NCBI GenBank assembly: GCA_964449465.1 | Contig: CAYVBK010000016.1 | Span: forward strand, 1 to 64,000 | Direction of reading: 5' to 3' | Length of the DNA stretch: 64,000 nt | Source: CAYRXM01 sp964449465 | GTDB taxonomy: Bacteria > Chloroflexota > Anaerolineae > JAFGEY01 | Shown: positions 30,724-39,309 of the stretch, piece by piece | How the letters are laid out: every line of letters starts with the position of its first letter | Numbering within the stretch: position 1 is the first letter of the stretch | Position numbers and translations under genes: made by a program | The notes under the pieces: model-generated | Seen by the model: only the letters and a program-made list of their open reading frames with translations | Databases searched by the model: none | Told to the model about the DNA's origin: nothing

Positions 30724-32790
30724 CTAATCGGCTTGTTCGCCTTCTTTCTTGGATGAAGCAATGATCTCATCGGCCAGGTTTTTGGGTACGGTGTCGTAAT
30801 AGACAATTTGCATGGTGTACAATCCGCGCCCCTGGGTAAAAGCGCGCAGATCGGTGGCATATCGCTGCATTTCGGCCAGCGGCACCTGGGCTTTGACTAC
30901 GCTGCGCCCCTGGATTTGTTCCATACCCATCACCCGTCCGCGCCGGGTGTTCATATCGCTCAGCACGTCGCCCATGTACTCTTCTGGCACGGTCACGGTG
31001 ACATCGCAGATCGGTTCGAGCAACACCGGACCGGCCTGCAAAAAGGCCTGCTTGAAAGCCTCACGCCCGGCGATCTGAAAGGCAATGTCTTTCGAGTCTA
31101 CAGGGTGTTCTTTGCCGTCGGTGACGGCGACAAAGATGTCATTGATGGGGTACCCGGCCAACACGCCGATTTCCATCACGCTGCGCACGCCTTTTTCAAT
31201 CGAGGGTCTGAACGAAGATGAAACCGCGCCACCAAAGACTTCCCATTCATACACCAGGCCTGTGCCCGATTCGACCGGCTCCAGGCGCAGAGAGACCTGG
31301 GCAAACTGCCCGGCGCCGCCGGTTTGCTTTTTGTGGCGATACATGGTGTCGGCCTTGCGGGTGATAGCTTCGCGATAAGGTACTTTGGGCACTGCCGTGA
31401 TCACTTCGACGCCGAATTTGCGTTTGAGCCGGCGGCAGCCAATGTCTACATGCGTATCGCCCATCCCGCTAAAGATGGTCTGGCGAGTGCTCATTTCGGT
31501 GTGCCACTCAAATGTGGGGTCTTCTTCAACCAGGCGCGAGAGCGATGCGCCCATCTTGGCCGAATCGGCTTTGGTTTTGGGCGATACAGCCACCGAATAG
31601 ATCGGCGTGGGCATTTGCATCCCCGGCAGTTTGAACTGCATGCCCTTGTCGCACAGGGTATGCCCGGTGCTGGTGTTGGAGAGCTTGGCGACCACACCAA
31701 TATCGCCGGCGACGAGGCGTGAAACAGGAATCTGTTCCTTGCCGCGCGGCACAAAGAGTTGGCCCAGACGTTCTTCTTCCTGGATGTTGGTATTGAACAC
31801 GCGCGAGTCCGATTCAAGCGCGCCGCTAGAGACGCGGAAATAGCTGAGTTTGCCATACGGGTCTATGGTGGTTTTGAAAACCAGCGCAGTCAGCGGGGCA
31901 TCGGCTGTGGCTGCCAGGCTTTGTTCCTGGTTGGTAGCGACATGGATAGCCTTGTGCGGCGCGGTGGGGGCCGGCAAATAGTGGATGATGGCGTTCATGA
32001 TCGCCCGCGTGCCAATGCCGCTGAGCCCGGCGGCGCACAGCACCGGCACCACGCTGCCACTCTGTACACTGCCGCGCAGTCCATCAATGACCTCCGCTGG
32101 AGAAAGCTCTTGTCCATCCAGGTATTTCATAATCAGTTCGTCGTTGCTCTCGGCGGCTGCTTCGACTAGCTGCATACGCGCTTCCTGCACCTGATCGTCC
32201 ATATCGGGTGGGATGGCGGCTTCGTGACCGTCTTCGCCGAGCAGGGCTTTCATCTTGACCAGGTCTACCACGCCCTTGAAATTGGTCTGGCTGCCGATGG
32301 GCAGCATGAGTGGCACAAAGTGGGCGGTGAACTTGGTTTTGAGCAGGTCGAGGGCGCGCTCAAAGTTGGCGTTTTCGCGGTCCATCTTGTTGATCATCGC
32401 AATGCGCGGCAGATGCTGATCGTCGGCATAGCCCCAGGTCAGTTCAGTCCCTACTTCGACGCCGGATACCGAGTCAATCAGAAACAAGGCGCCGTCGGCC
32501 ACGCAAATGGCCTGACGAATCTCACCGATAAAGTCGAGCGTACCAGGGGTGTCCAGCACATTGATCTTGACTCCGCTCCATTCAACCGGTACGATGGCTG
32601 TATTGAGAGAAATTTTGCGTTCAATCTCTTCTTCATCAAAGTCGGAAACTGTGTTGCCATTCTCCACACGTCCAATACGGTTGGTCGCCCCCGAGGCGAA
32701 CAACATGGATTCGACGAGCGATGTTTTGCCTGCGCTGCCATGCGATAGCAGAACCACATTGCGCAGCTGCTCGGTTTTGTAATCTTTCAT
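30724..32790 (-). CDS. Elongation factor G-like GTPase (EF-G2 type paralogue)
   Basis: 688 residues, ATG with AGGAGG upstream. Translation-factor GTPase with the full EF-G layout: G1 SHGSAGKTS (residues ~16-24), G3 LDTPG (~79), G4 NKMD (~133), domain II, and domains III-V (e.g. TGGAGQFAQVSLRLEP and RGRVMGMEQI). The switch I sequence ERKISLNTAIV departs from the RGITI motif of canonical EF-G, as in FusA2-type paralogues, so a specialised role (slow growth, recycling or stress) is more likely than the housekeeping one. Promoter at 32851-32824 on the minus strand. Confidence 0.88.
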   Translation of the reverse strand: MKDYKTEQLRNVVLLSHGSAGKTSLVESMLFASGATNRIGRVENGNTVSDFDEEEIERKISLNTAIVPVEWSGVKINVLDTPGTLDFIGEIRQAICVADGALFLIDSVSGVEVGTELTWGYADDQHLPRIAMINKMDRENANFERALDLLKTKFTAHFVPLMLPIGSQTNFKGVVDLVKMKALLGEDGHEAAIPPDMDDQVQEARMQLVEAAAESNDELIMKYLDGQELSPAEVIDGLRGSVQSGSVVPVLCAAGLSGIGTRAIMNAIIHYLPAPTAPHKAIHVATNQEQSLAATADAPLTALVFKTTIDPYGKLSYFRVSSGALESDSRVFNTNIQEEERLGQLFVPRGKEQIPVSRLVAGDIGVVAKLSNTSTGHTLCDKGMQFKLPGMQMPTPIYSVAVSPKTKADSAKMGASLSRLVEEDPTFEWHTEMSTRQTIFSGMGDTHVDIGCRRLKRKFGVEVITAVPKVPYREAITRKADTMYRHKKQTGGAGQFAQVSLRLEPVESGTGLVYEWEVFGGAVSSSFRPSIEKGVRSVMEIGVLAGYPINDIFVAVTDGKEHPVDSKDIAFQIAGREAFKQAFLQAGPVLLEPICDVTVTVPEEYMGDVLSDMNTRRGRVMGMEQIQGRSVVKAQVPLAEMQRYATDLRAFTQGRGLYTMQIVYYDTVPKNLADEIIASSKKEGEQAD

Positions 32791-32823
32791 TCCTTTTCCT
32801 CCTGAAAACGTGGACTTGGCCTT

Positions 32824-32851
32824 ATTGTATTCATATTATCCGATCTGTCAA
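32824..32851 (-). promoter_or_regulatory. Promoter of the EF-G paralogue
   Basis: On the minus strand TTGACA (32851-32846), 16-base spacer, TACAAT (32829-32824), about 33 bases before the start. Its -35 forms one arm of an inverted repeat with the divergent -35. Confidence 0.65.
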
Positions 32852-32857
32852 TTTGAA

Positions 32858-32886
32858 TTGACAAAGGACAGGCTGTTGAGTAAAAT
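32858..32886 (+). promoter_or_regulatory. Promoter of the hypothetical gene at 32935
   Basis: TTGACA (32858-32863), 17-base spacer, TAAAAT (32881-32886), near consensus. The leader to TTG 32935 is about 43 bases. Confidence 0.7.
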
Positions 32887-32934
32887 AAACCGTTTGTAGA
32901 ATCTGGTTTGAGTAGACAGGTGTAAAGGAGAAAC

Positions 32935-33501
32935 TTGAGCGATCCTCGGCGTATTTTAACCGGATTGAAAATTCATCGCGATGTCAAATACGATTATTCA
33001 TTTTGGCGGCCTTTGTCGTGGTATCGTCATGACATGCAAGAGCAGTATGGCTTTATCTATTCGCCCGGCCCCGACTCACGCACCGGCTTTTATGTGGCGG
33101 TGCAAGACCTGAGCGGCGAGTTGGATGAGCTGATTTCAGAGGCCGACCTGCCGGCTCTGCACGAAGGGATGTTGAACGGCCTGAAAAGCCTGCCCGATTG
33201 TGTCATTCTGGCCGAAAAAGAGGTCTCCAAAGGTCCCGGCATCGGCTTTGAGGTGATGCTGACCTTTACATTGGATGGCGAGACATGTCAGCGGTTGATG
33301 CGGCTGCTGTATTATGGCCGACGACAGTTTACGGTCTTTGGGCAGGGGCTGCCAACCTCCGAGTATCAGGTGTTTCACGATACATACGAGTTTATTTACA
33401 GCACTTTTGTTTTTGGGGATTTGCTGGCGATGACCGGCATTCCACAGCATCCTTCCAGCGCCACTGTGTGGCAGGGAGATGCGGAGCAGGCTGCCACATA
33501 A
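32935..33501 (+). CDS. Conserved hypothetical protein
   Basis: 188 residues from TTG 32935 with AAAGGAG upstream. Soluble, no signal peptide. It begins with an amphipathic beta segment (LTGLKIHRDVKYDYSFWRPLSWYRHD) followed by alternating strands and an acidic helix; YSPGPDSRTGFYVAVQDLSGELDEL and QRLMRLLYYGRRQFTVFGQG suggest a PsbP/Mog1-like alpha/beta sandwich, a guess from pattern only. Monocistronic, with a strong promoter and a long hairpin at its 3' end. Function unknown. Confidence 0.65.
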   Translation: MSDPRRILTGLKIHRDVKYDYSFWRPLSWYRHDMQEQYGFIYSPGPDSRTGFYVAVQDLSGELDELISEADLPALHEGMLNGLKSLPDCVILAEKEVSKGPGIGFEVMLTFTLDGETCQRLMRLLYYGRRQFTVFGQGLPTSEYQVFHDTYEFIYSTFVFGDLLAMTGIPQHPSSATVWQGDAEQAAT

Positions 33502-33552
33502 CACACACGGCCTCTGGCTGCGATGAGGGTATCGCCCAGAGGCCGTGTGTGT
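33501..33552. terminator. Long hairpin between convergent genes
   Basis: 17-bp perfect arms (33501-33517 with 33536-33552) with an internal GCGAT/ATCGC stem in the loop. It lies between a + strand stop and a - strand stop. No T tract follows on either strand, so it may be a bidirectional transcript end or stabiliser rather than a classical terminator. Confidence 0.6.
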
Positions 33553-33566
33553 GTTGGTGCGGCTGT

Positions 33567-34295
33567 CTATTGCTGTCTGCGGCGGCCAAAAATGCTGCCC
33601 CAAATTCCTCCTACCAGCACGACCGGCGCCATCCCGATGGCGCACAGTCCTCCGATGAAAAATGCCCGCGCGGTGTTGTGTTTATCCTGAGCAAAGGCCG
33701 TTCGGTCGCCCAGGAATATCTCTTCTGGCGAGACTCCCTCGGCGGCTTTTTTGCCCCATACCGTCACCATATCGCCGTTGAACAGCCCCCGCCATTTTTG
33801 TGAGCCATCGGGCAGGCTGGTTCCGCCGTCGCTGGCCGTGAGTGTGCTGTTCGAGCGCACCAGTTTTTCGTGCAGCGGGCCGCTCAAAGTGGCGCTGGCT
33901 TGCAAGATGCGCACATTTTGCCCCTGTACACTCAGGTTCAAATTGGGCTGCGCCTGCTCGACGGTGGACCACGAACCATCCACCTCTTCGTTGCCGTCAT
34001 CGTCGCGCGACACGGTGACATCCCACCTCTGCAAAATATAGGCCACAAATTCTCCATGCGCGTTGGCGGGGTTGTCTTGCAGCAGCCCGGTGATGAGAAT
34101 GTCCTCATCGGACCGTGCTGCTGAAACCGCAGCTGCGTCCATATCGGGCATTTTTTCGATGCGCCGCGCCAGCAAGGACTGTTGCGGCGCCAGCACCAAA
34201 AGCATCAATGCGCCGCAGGCCAACAGCAAAATAGCTCCGATGATGCCGCCGATCAGGGCGTTCAATCGCCGTCGGAAAAAAGAGCCGATGTTCAT
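33567..34295 (-). CDS. Two-TM membrane protein, unknown function
   Basis: 242 residues, ATG with GGAGG five bases upstream. An N-terminal membrane segment (LIGGIIGAILLLACGALMLLV), an ~150-residue extracytoplasmic or cytoplasmic domain containing LITGLLQDNPANAHGEFVAYILQRW, and a C-terminal membrane segment (AFFIGGLCAIGMAPVVLVGG) ending in FGRRRQQ. The domain pattern (repair-like redox motifs absent, GDMVTVWG near the end) faintly recalls the GIDE/MULAN membrane domain; I would not rely on it. Last gene of the ten-gene directon, 17 bp after the AEC transporter. Confidence 0.65.
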   Translation of the reverse strand: MNIGSFFRRRLNALIGGIIGAILLLACGALMLLVLAPQQSLLARRIEKMPDMDAAAVSAARSDEDILITGLLQDNPANAHGEFVAYILQRWDVTVSRDDDGNEEVDGSWSTVEQAQPNLNLSVQGQNVRILQASATLSGPLHEKLVRSNSTLTASDGGTSLPDGSQKWRGLFNGDMVTVWGKKAAEGVSPEEIFLGDRTAFAQDKHNTARAFFIGGLCAIGMAPVVLVGGIWGSIFGRRRQQ

Positions 34296-34312
34296 TTTTA
34301 CCTCCTCATTTT

Positions 34313-35230
34313 TTATCTAATCAGGGCAATCAAGATGCTCAAAGTAACTGCGCTCAACAGAGTAGAGACAAAGATCGAACCGGTGACAATTTCAGGTTCC
34401 AGGTCGTATTCCAATGCCAGGATCGCGGCGGTGACGCCGGTGGGGGTGCTGGCTTCGACCATGCCGGTCTGGAATGTGACCCCTTGCAATTGGAGCAGCC
34501 AGGCTATCGGCAGAGCCACCAGCGGAGCAATCAACAGGCGAAATGCGCTGACCAACAGGATAGGGCCTGTGTGGTTGCGCAGCGCATCTATGCTTTGCGC
34601 CAATTGCATGCCCAAAATCAGCAGCATCATCGGCACTGCAGCGTTGCCCAGCAGGGTGATCGGGCGCATGATCACTTCTGGCACGGCCAAAATGTGCGGC
34701 CAGGTCATCACCAAAAGGGCCGCCACCAGCGCGTAAAGCATTGGGATGCGTACCAGGCTATCCAATGCCTTGCGCCACGAGCCGCTGCCGGCCGCCAGAA
34801 TCACGCCCAGCGAGCTGGCGATGGATGCTGTGGTGACAAAGTAGACCATCGCCCGCGCCTGTCCCTCGACACCAAAGGCCAGCAGGCACACCGAAATGCC
34901 AAAATTGCCCGAATTGATCACCAGCACCGACAGCAAAAATGCCCGCAGGCGCGGTCCCCGCCAGCCCAGCAGCATCCCCACTGGCCAGGCCAGGGCTGTC
35001 GTGGCCAGGGTGGCCAGGGTAGCGAAAAGAGCCACCTGACCGGTCTCGCTGCCGGTCAGGGGGGCTGTGACCAGCGAGGAAAAAATGGCGCAAGGGGTCA
35101 GGGCATAAAATGTGGTTCGCGAGACGGATCGGATATGCGGCCTGGCCCATAGGCCGAGCAGCACGCCGCCGCCGATGATCAGAAAAACCGGCACCAGGTT
35201 GTTGATAAAAATGTTGGCAATGATGTTCAA
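34313..35230 (-). CDS. AEC-family transporter (auxin-efflux-carrier-like permease)
   Basis: 305 residues, about ten hydrophobic segments. The family pattern is visible: N-terminal FLIIGGGVLLG, VINSGNFGISVCLLAFG in the middle (conserved Asn-Gly region), LLGNAAVPMMLLILGMQLA, and VEASTPTGVTAAILALEYDLEPE near the C-terminus. Bacterial members transport organic anions such as malate. Start TTG 35230 overlaps the HEAT-repeat stop by 4 bp (TTGA); a GTG at 35254 is the other in-frame option. Confidence 0.85.
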   Translation of the reverse strand: MNIIANIFINNLVPVFLIIGGGVLLGLWARPHIRSVSRTTFYALTPCAIFSSLVTAPLTGSETGQVALFATLATLATTALAWPVGMLLGWRGPRLRAFLLSVLVINSGNFGISVCLLAFGVEGQARAMVYFVTTASIASSLGVILAAGSGSWRKALDSLVRIPMLYALVAALLVMTWPHILAVPEVIMRPITLLGNAAVPMMLLILGMQLAQSIDALRNHTGPILLVSAFRLLIAPLVALPIAWLLQLQGVTFQTGMVEASTPTGVTAAILALEYDLEPEIVTGSIFVSTLLSAVTLSILIALIR

Positions 35231-36192
35231 TCCTGATCGTCCTCTGCGCCCCACTCGTTGTCTTGCTCGTCATCCAGGTCGTACAGTGAAAAATCCAACG
35301 CCCCCTGCAAAAAGTCCATCTCGGCCAGTGCCTCATCGGCGGCGTCCTGAATGGCCTCGTTGCCCTGTTCCAGGCAGATTTGCAAGATGCGGCGGGCTTC
35401 GGGGCCGCCGATCTGCCCCAGAGACCAGATGGCCATGTGCTGGACCTCGGGGTCCGGGTCGGCCACCAGACGGCTGAGTTGTGGGATGGCCTCGGCGATG
35501 CACAATGCCCCGCAGGCGCGCACGGCCTCGTAGCGCATTTCGGCGTCGGGAGAGGCGATTTGCTGCAATACTTGCTCGCTCCAGATGTCGTCGGCGCTGC
35601 GGCCCATGGCAAACACCGCGCTGACGCGCATGCGCAAGTCGTCGTCTTGAAAGGCTTGCTCGATGACTTGAGCGACCGAGGGGCGATCAAAGTAGGCCAG
35701 CGATTCGACGGCGCGACGGCGCACATCAACATCTTCTCGCGGGTCGTGAATGGTTTGCCACAGCGAATCCCAGATCTGCTCATCCAATGGGGCCGCCAGT
35801 TTGCCCAACTCGGTCAACAGCGCAAAGCGGCTCAATGAGACGGCGGCGGCGGCGCGCACCAGGGCCGACCCATCTTGCTTGAGCATGCGGATCAGCAGCC
35901 GCACCAGGCGAAAATCCTCGTTCTCCCATAGGCCTTCGATGGCTGCGGCGCGCACTCGCGCATCGCTGTCTTGCAAGGCCATGATCATGACCCGGCTGAA
36001 ATCCAGCTCAAAATCGGCTTCGGCATTTTCGGCCATGCGGGTGATGATCTCGTGTCGCCGTTCGGCCTCCCAGGTTGGCCAGGCCTGCGCCAATTGCTCC
36101 AACTCTTCATCGATCAGGTTAGACAGGCGATCAATGGCGGCATCGGTTGGTTTTTCTTGTAAAGACCGGCAAATTTGCATAAAACCAGACAT
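35227..36192 (-). CDS. HEAT-repeat protein
   Basis: 321 residues, ATG with TAGGA ten bases upstream. About seven HEAT/armadillo-like repeats in the middle (DARVRAAAIEGLWEN, ALVRAAAAVSLSRFA, VDVRRRAVESLAYFD, LRMRVSAVFAMGR, AEMRYEAVRACGAL, PEVQHMAIWSLGQIG). The C-terminus is strongly acidic (LYDLDDEQDNEWGAEDDQD). Cytoplasmic scaffold-type protein; no catalytic motif. It sits between argJ (29 bp) and the AEC gene (overlap). Confidence 0.85.
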   Translation of the reverse strand: MSGFMQICRSLQEKPTDAAIDRLSNLIDEELEQLAQAWPTWEAERRHEIITRMAENAEADFELDFSRVMIMALQDSDARVRAAAIEGLWENEDFRLVRLLIRMLKQDGSALVRAAAAVSLSRFALLTELGKLAAPLDEQIWDSLWQTIHDPREDVDVRRRAVESLAYFDRPSVAQVIEQAFQDDDLRMRVSAVFAMGRSADDIWSEQVLQQIASPDAEMRYEAVRACGALCIAEAIPQLSRLVADPDPEVQHMAIWSLGQIGGPEARRILQICLEQGNEAIQDAADEALAEMDFLQGALDFSLYDLDDEQDNEWGAEDDQD

Positions 36193-36221
36193 ATTTGAAT
36201 TTTCCTATAAAAAGATGATTT

Positions 36222-37454
36222 TTATGTTCTATAATGGGCATTGATGTCAATATAGGCGTGGGTCAAATCGCATGTCCAGACGGTGGCCTGAGCCTCGCCT
36301 TGCCCCAGGTCAAGTTCCCATGTCACCTCGTGGTCGGCCAGGATGGCGGCGGCGCGGGCTTCGTCTATTTCAAAAGGTTCGCCGTGATGCACCAAATACA
36401 AATTATCGGCCTGGCCGCGCAACCACAACGAAATGCAGGTTGGGTCAAAAGCCACGCCGCTATAGCCGGCCGCGCACAGCACCCGGCCCCAGTTGGCATC
36501 CTGTCCATAGACGGCTGTCTTGACCAGCGGGGAATGGGCGATGCTCTTGGCTACTCGTTTGGCCGATGCGGTGTCGGGCGCGCCAGTGACGCGGATGGTG
36601 ATTGTTTTGCTGGCGCCTTCGCCGTCGGCGACAATGGCCTGAGCCAAATGCAGGGCCACGGCGTGCAGGCCGTCCAGCCAGGCCTGTCCGTCGGCCGTGT
36701 CCAGATCGGTGATAGGAGGATTGCCGGCAGTGCCATTGGCCAGCAGCAGCACGGTGTCATTGGTGCTGGTATCGCCATCCACCGTGATCGAGTTAAAGGT
36801 CGGCTCAACCATCGTTTGCAGGGCCCGGCGCAGCACAGTCGGCTCGATGGCGGCGTCGGTGACGATCAGGGCCAGCATGGTGGCCATGTTGGGGTGAATC
36901 ATGCCGGCGCCTTTGCACATGCCAGCCACAATCACCGGCCGGCCGCCGACCATCACCCGCACAGCGGCCTCTTTGGGGTGAGTGTCGGTGGTCATGATCG
37001 CCTGGGCTGCGGCATGCCCGCCCTCACAAGAGAGCGATTGCGTTGCCGCCAGGATGCCGGCCTCGATGCAGCCCATCGGCAGCGGTTGGCCGATCACGCC
37101 GGTGGACATGACAAAGACTGATTGTGGGGCGATGCCCAGTGCGTCTCCCACCCGTGCGGCGGTGTGCCGCACATCCTGATGTCCTCGCTCACCGGTGCAG
37201 GCGTTGGCGTTGCCGCTGTTAATGATCACCGCCTGGATGGGCTGCCCGGCTCGCATCAGTTCTTGATCATATAGCACCGGCGCGGCCTTGACCTGATTGG
37301 TGGTGAACATGGCCGCGGCGGCGCATGGACGGTCGGCGGCGATCAGGGCTATGTCCAACGCGCCGTTCTTTTTCAACCCACCGGCCACGCCGGCGGCGCG
37401 GAAACCTGTCGCCAAAGTAATTTGAGGGTGTTCCAGGTGCAAAATCTCGGTCAT
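36222..37454 (-). CDS. argJ: Bifunctional ornithine acetyltransferase/N-acetylglutamate synthase
   Basis: 410 residues, usual ArgJ length. It transfers acetyl from N-acetylornithine to glutamate (and may use acetyl-CoA) in cyclic arginine biosynthesis. Signatures: GFRAAGVAGGLKKNGALD at the N-terminus, IINSGNANACTG (residue ~76), MCKGAGMIHPNMATML with the self-cleavage site before the Thr of ATML (~184), and VYGQDANWGR (~305). Start ATG 37454 overlaps the preceding stop (ATGA) and has AGGAAGA upstream. No other arginine gene is in the window. Confidence 0.95.
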   Translation of the reverse strand: MTEILHLEHPQITLATGFRAAGVAGGLKKNGALDIALIAADRPCAAAAMFTTNQVKAAPVLYDQELMRAGQPIQAVIINSGNANACTGERGHQDVRHTAARVGDALGIAPQSVFVMSTGVIGQPLPMGCIEAGILAATQSLSCEGGHAAAQAIMTTDTHPKEAAVRVMVGGRPVIVAGMCKGAGMIHPNMATMLALIVTDAAIEPTVLRRALQTMVEPTFNSITVDGDTSTNDTVLLLANGTAGNPPITDLDTADGQAWLDGLHAVALHLAQAIVADGEGASKTITIRVTGAPDTASAKRVAKSIAHSPLVKTAVYGQDANWGRVLCAAGYSGVAFDPTCISLWLRGQADNLYLVHHGEPFEIDEARAAAILADHEVTWELDLGQGEAQATVWTCDLTHAYIDINAHYRT

Positions 37455-39277
37455 TCTTCCTGTCTTTCTTCTACTGTGTCGGCCTGATCCAGATAGCCTG
37501 TCAGGTGGGCGGTGGTTTCGACGATCAGGTCGGGGCCCAACCGTTCCAGTTCTTGCTGTTCGCCAAAGCCGCACAGCACTCCCACCGTCAAGGCCCCGGC
37601 TTTTTGCCCGGCGCGAATGTCTACGGTGGTGTCACCGATCATGATGCATTGGTCCGGGCGGTATCCCAATTGGCGGGCGGCAAAGCGCACCGGTTCGGGG
37701 TGCGGCTTGAGTCGTTTGACATCCTGCCGGGTCACGATCACCTGAAAGGCGTCTTGCAACTCGAATTGGGTCAGAAATTGGTTGACATCATCGCACCCGC
37801 GCGTGGTGACCAGGCCCAGCGCATAATGTGGGCCGAGTTGTCGGATCATGGCGACGGCATCCTCAACGGCCACATAGTCTTGGGGTGATCGTTGAGCATA
37901 GACATTGCGCAGCCACTCGCCACTTGACAGCACCATGTTGTCCAGCCCGACCATATCAAGCAAGGTGATCGCAGCGTTGACAGGTGTTTCGGCGGCCATA
38001 ATCAGCTTGCGAGCCAGCCGTTGCCCAGAGTACAGCCGCTTCAGCCACGGCCATGGACACAGCCGCCGCGCCCACCGCTCCACACTCATATCGTCGCTGT
38101 CCAGCAGCGTGCCGTCCAGGTCGAACAGCAAGGCCCGGATGCCGCGTTCCTGCACGCGCTTGGCAAAAGAGGGTGGCGGGGGAAAAGGATCGACGTCGGT
38201 CAGCTTGCAATAGACATACGAGATAATGTCGCGTAGCGTGGCCAGGATGGGCGCGGCCAGCAGGGCGCCCAAGATGTTGGCCAGGATGGCCCCGGCCAGC
38301 ACCCCAATGATTACGATCAAGGGGTGCAGGTTGACCGACGTACCGATGATGCGCGGCACCAAAAAGTTGTTTTCCAGGTTTTGGATCACCACATAGATCA
38401 GGGCGACCAGGATAGCTACGCTCAGGTTGGACATGGGCAGGTAGGACGAGCCGCGAAACAGGGCCAGCAAGATGGCCGGCACAGAGGACAGCACTGGTCC
38501 CACATTGGGAATCAGTTCCAGCACGCCGGCAATGATGCCTAGAGCGACGCTGTACGAGATGCCGATGGAGGCCATGGCGATCCAGGTGGCGATGCCGATG
38601 ATGGTGCAGAGGACGATCTGTCCGCGCAAAAAAGCGTTCCAGGTGCGGTTGATTTTGCTGCCCAGCCTGGCAATTTCATTGCGATACGGCGCCGGGGTCA
38701 GGTGTTGAATGAACGGGCCGATGCGCTCGGCGTCTACAATCATATAGAACGAAATCACGGCAATGAACAACACCCAACCGACGCCAGAAGCCACGCTCAT
38801 AACGATGGAAAACGCGCTGCCGGCAATGGGCGAAATGGTCTTTTGCAACAATTCAAAGATCGTTTGAAAATTGATCGGGGGAATGTCCAAATCTGGCACT
38901 TTGAGGATAAAATCGCCCACCAGAATTTCGCGACCGGCAAATTGATCGGCCCAGGCGATCAGTCGGTTGATAATGTCGTTCAAGTCGAATTGCAGATTTT
39001 TGACTTCGTTGACCACGGTGGGTACGGCAATGGCCGGCATCATGCCGATCAATGCCACCGCGAGCAGGTACAGCAGCGCCGTCACCCAAACGCGCCCGAT
39101 GTGCAGCCGGCGCGAGAACAAGGCCACCACCGGGGCCAGGACATAGGAAATTAAAAAGGCGATAATCAAGGGTGGAATCAGCGATCTAAAGGTATAGATC
39201 AGCAGACCGCCCAGAATGATCAGCGTGGCGGCGACCAGTTGTTTGGTGCCCAGGCTCCACTGTGGTGTCTCGTTCAT
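37451..39277 (-). CDS. AI-2E family permease fused to HAD hydrolase
   Basis: 608 residues. Residues ~1-345 form an AI-2E/PerM family membrane protein: N-terminal hydrophobic hairpins, a soluble insert (~90-155), then segments with FLRGQIVLCTIIGI, GVLELIPNVGPVLSSVPA and VPRIIGTSVNLHPL, all family signatures. Residues ~375-600 are a HAD-superfamily hydrolase: motif I LLFDLDGTLLDSDD, motif II VTTRG, motif III Lys in RLKPHP, motif IV MIGDTTVDIRAGQKAG, like phosphoglycolate phosphatases. A linker TDVDPFPPPPSFAKRV joins them with no stop codon between. The HAD half would be cytoplasmic. Substrate of either half is unknown. Confidence 0.85.
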   Translation of the reverse strand: MNETPQWSLGTKQLVAATLIILGGLLIYTFRSLIPPLIIAFLISYVLAPVVALFSRRLHIGRVWVTALLYLLAVALIGMMPAIAVPTVVNEVKNLQFDLNDIINRLIAWADQFAGREILVGDFILKVPDLDIPPINFQTIFELLQKTISPIAGSAFSIVMSVASGVGWVLFIAVISFYMIVDAERIGPFIQHLTPAPYRNEIARLGSKINRTWNAFLRGQIVLCTIIGIATWIAMASIGISYSVALGIIAGVLELIPNVGPVLSSVPAILLALFRGSSYLPMSNLSVAILVALIYVVIQNLENNFLVPRIIGTSVNLHPLIVIIGVLAGAILANILGALLAAPILATLRDIISYVYCKLTDVDPFPPPPSFAKRVQERGIRALLFDLDGTLLDSDDMSVERWARRLCPWPWLKRLYSGQRLARKLIMAAETPVNAAITLLDMVGLDNMVLSSGEWLRNVYAQRSPQDYVAVEDAVAMIRQLGPHYALGLVTTRGCDDVNQFLTQFELQDAFQVIVTRQDVKRLKPHPEPVRFAARQLGYRPDQCIMIGDTTVDIRAGQKAGALTVGVLCGFGEQQELERLGPDLIVETTAHLTGYLDQADTVEERQEE

Positions 39278-39309
39278 ACAACACTGCCTCCAAATGCTGT
39301 GGTGATGCT

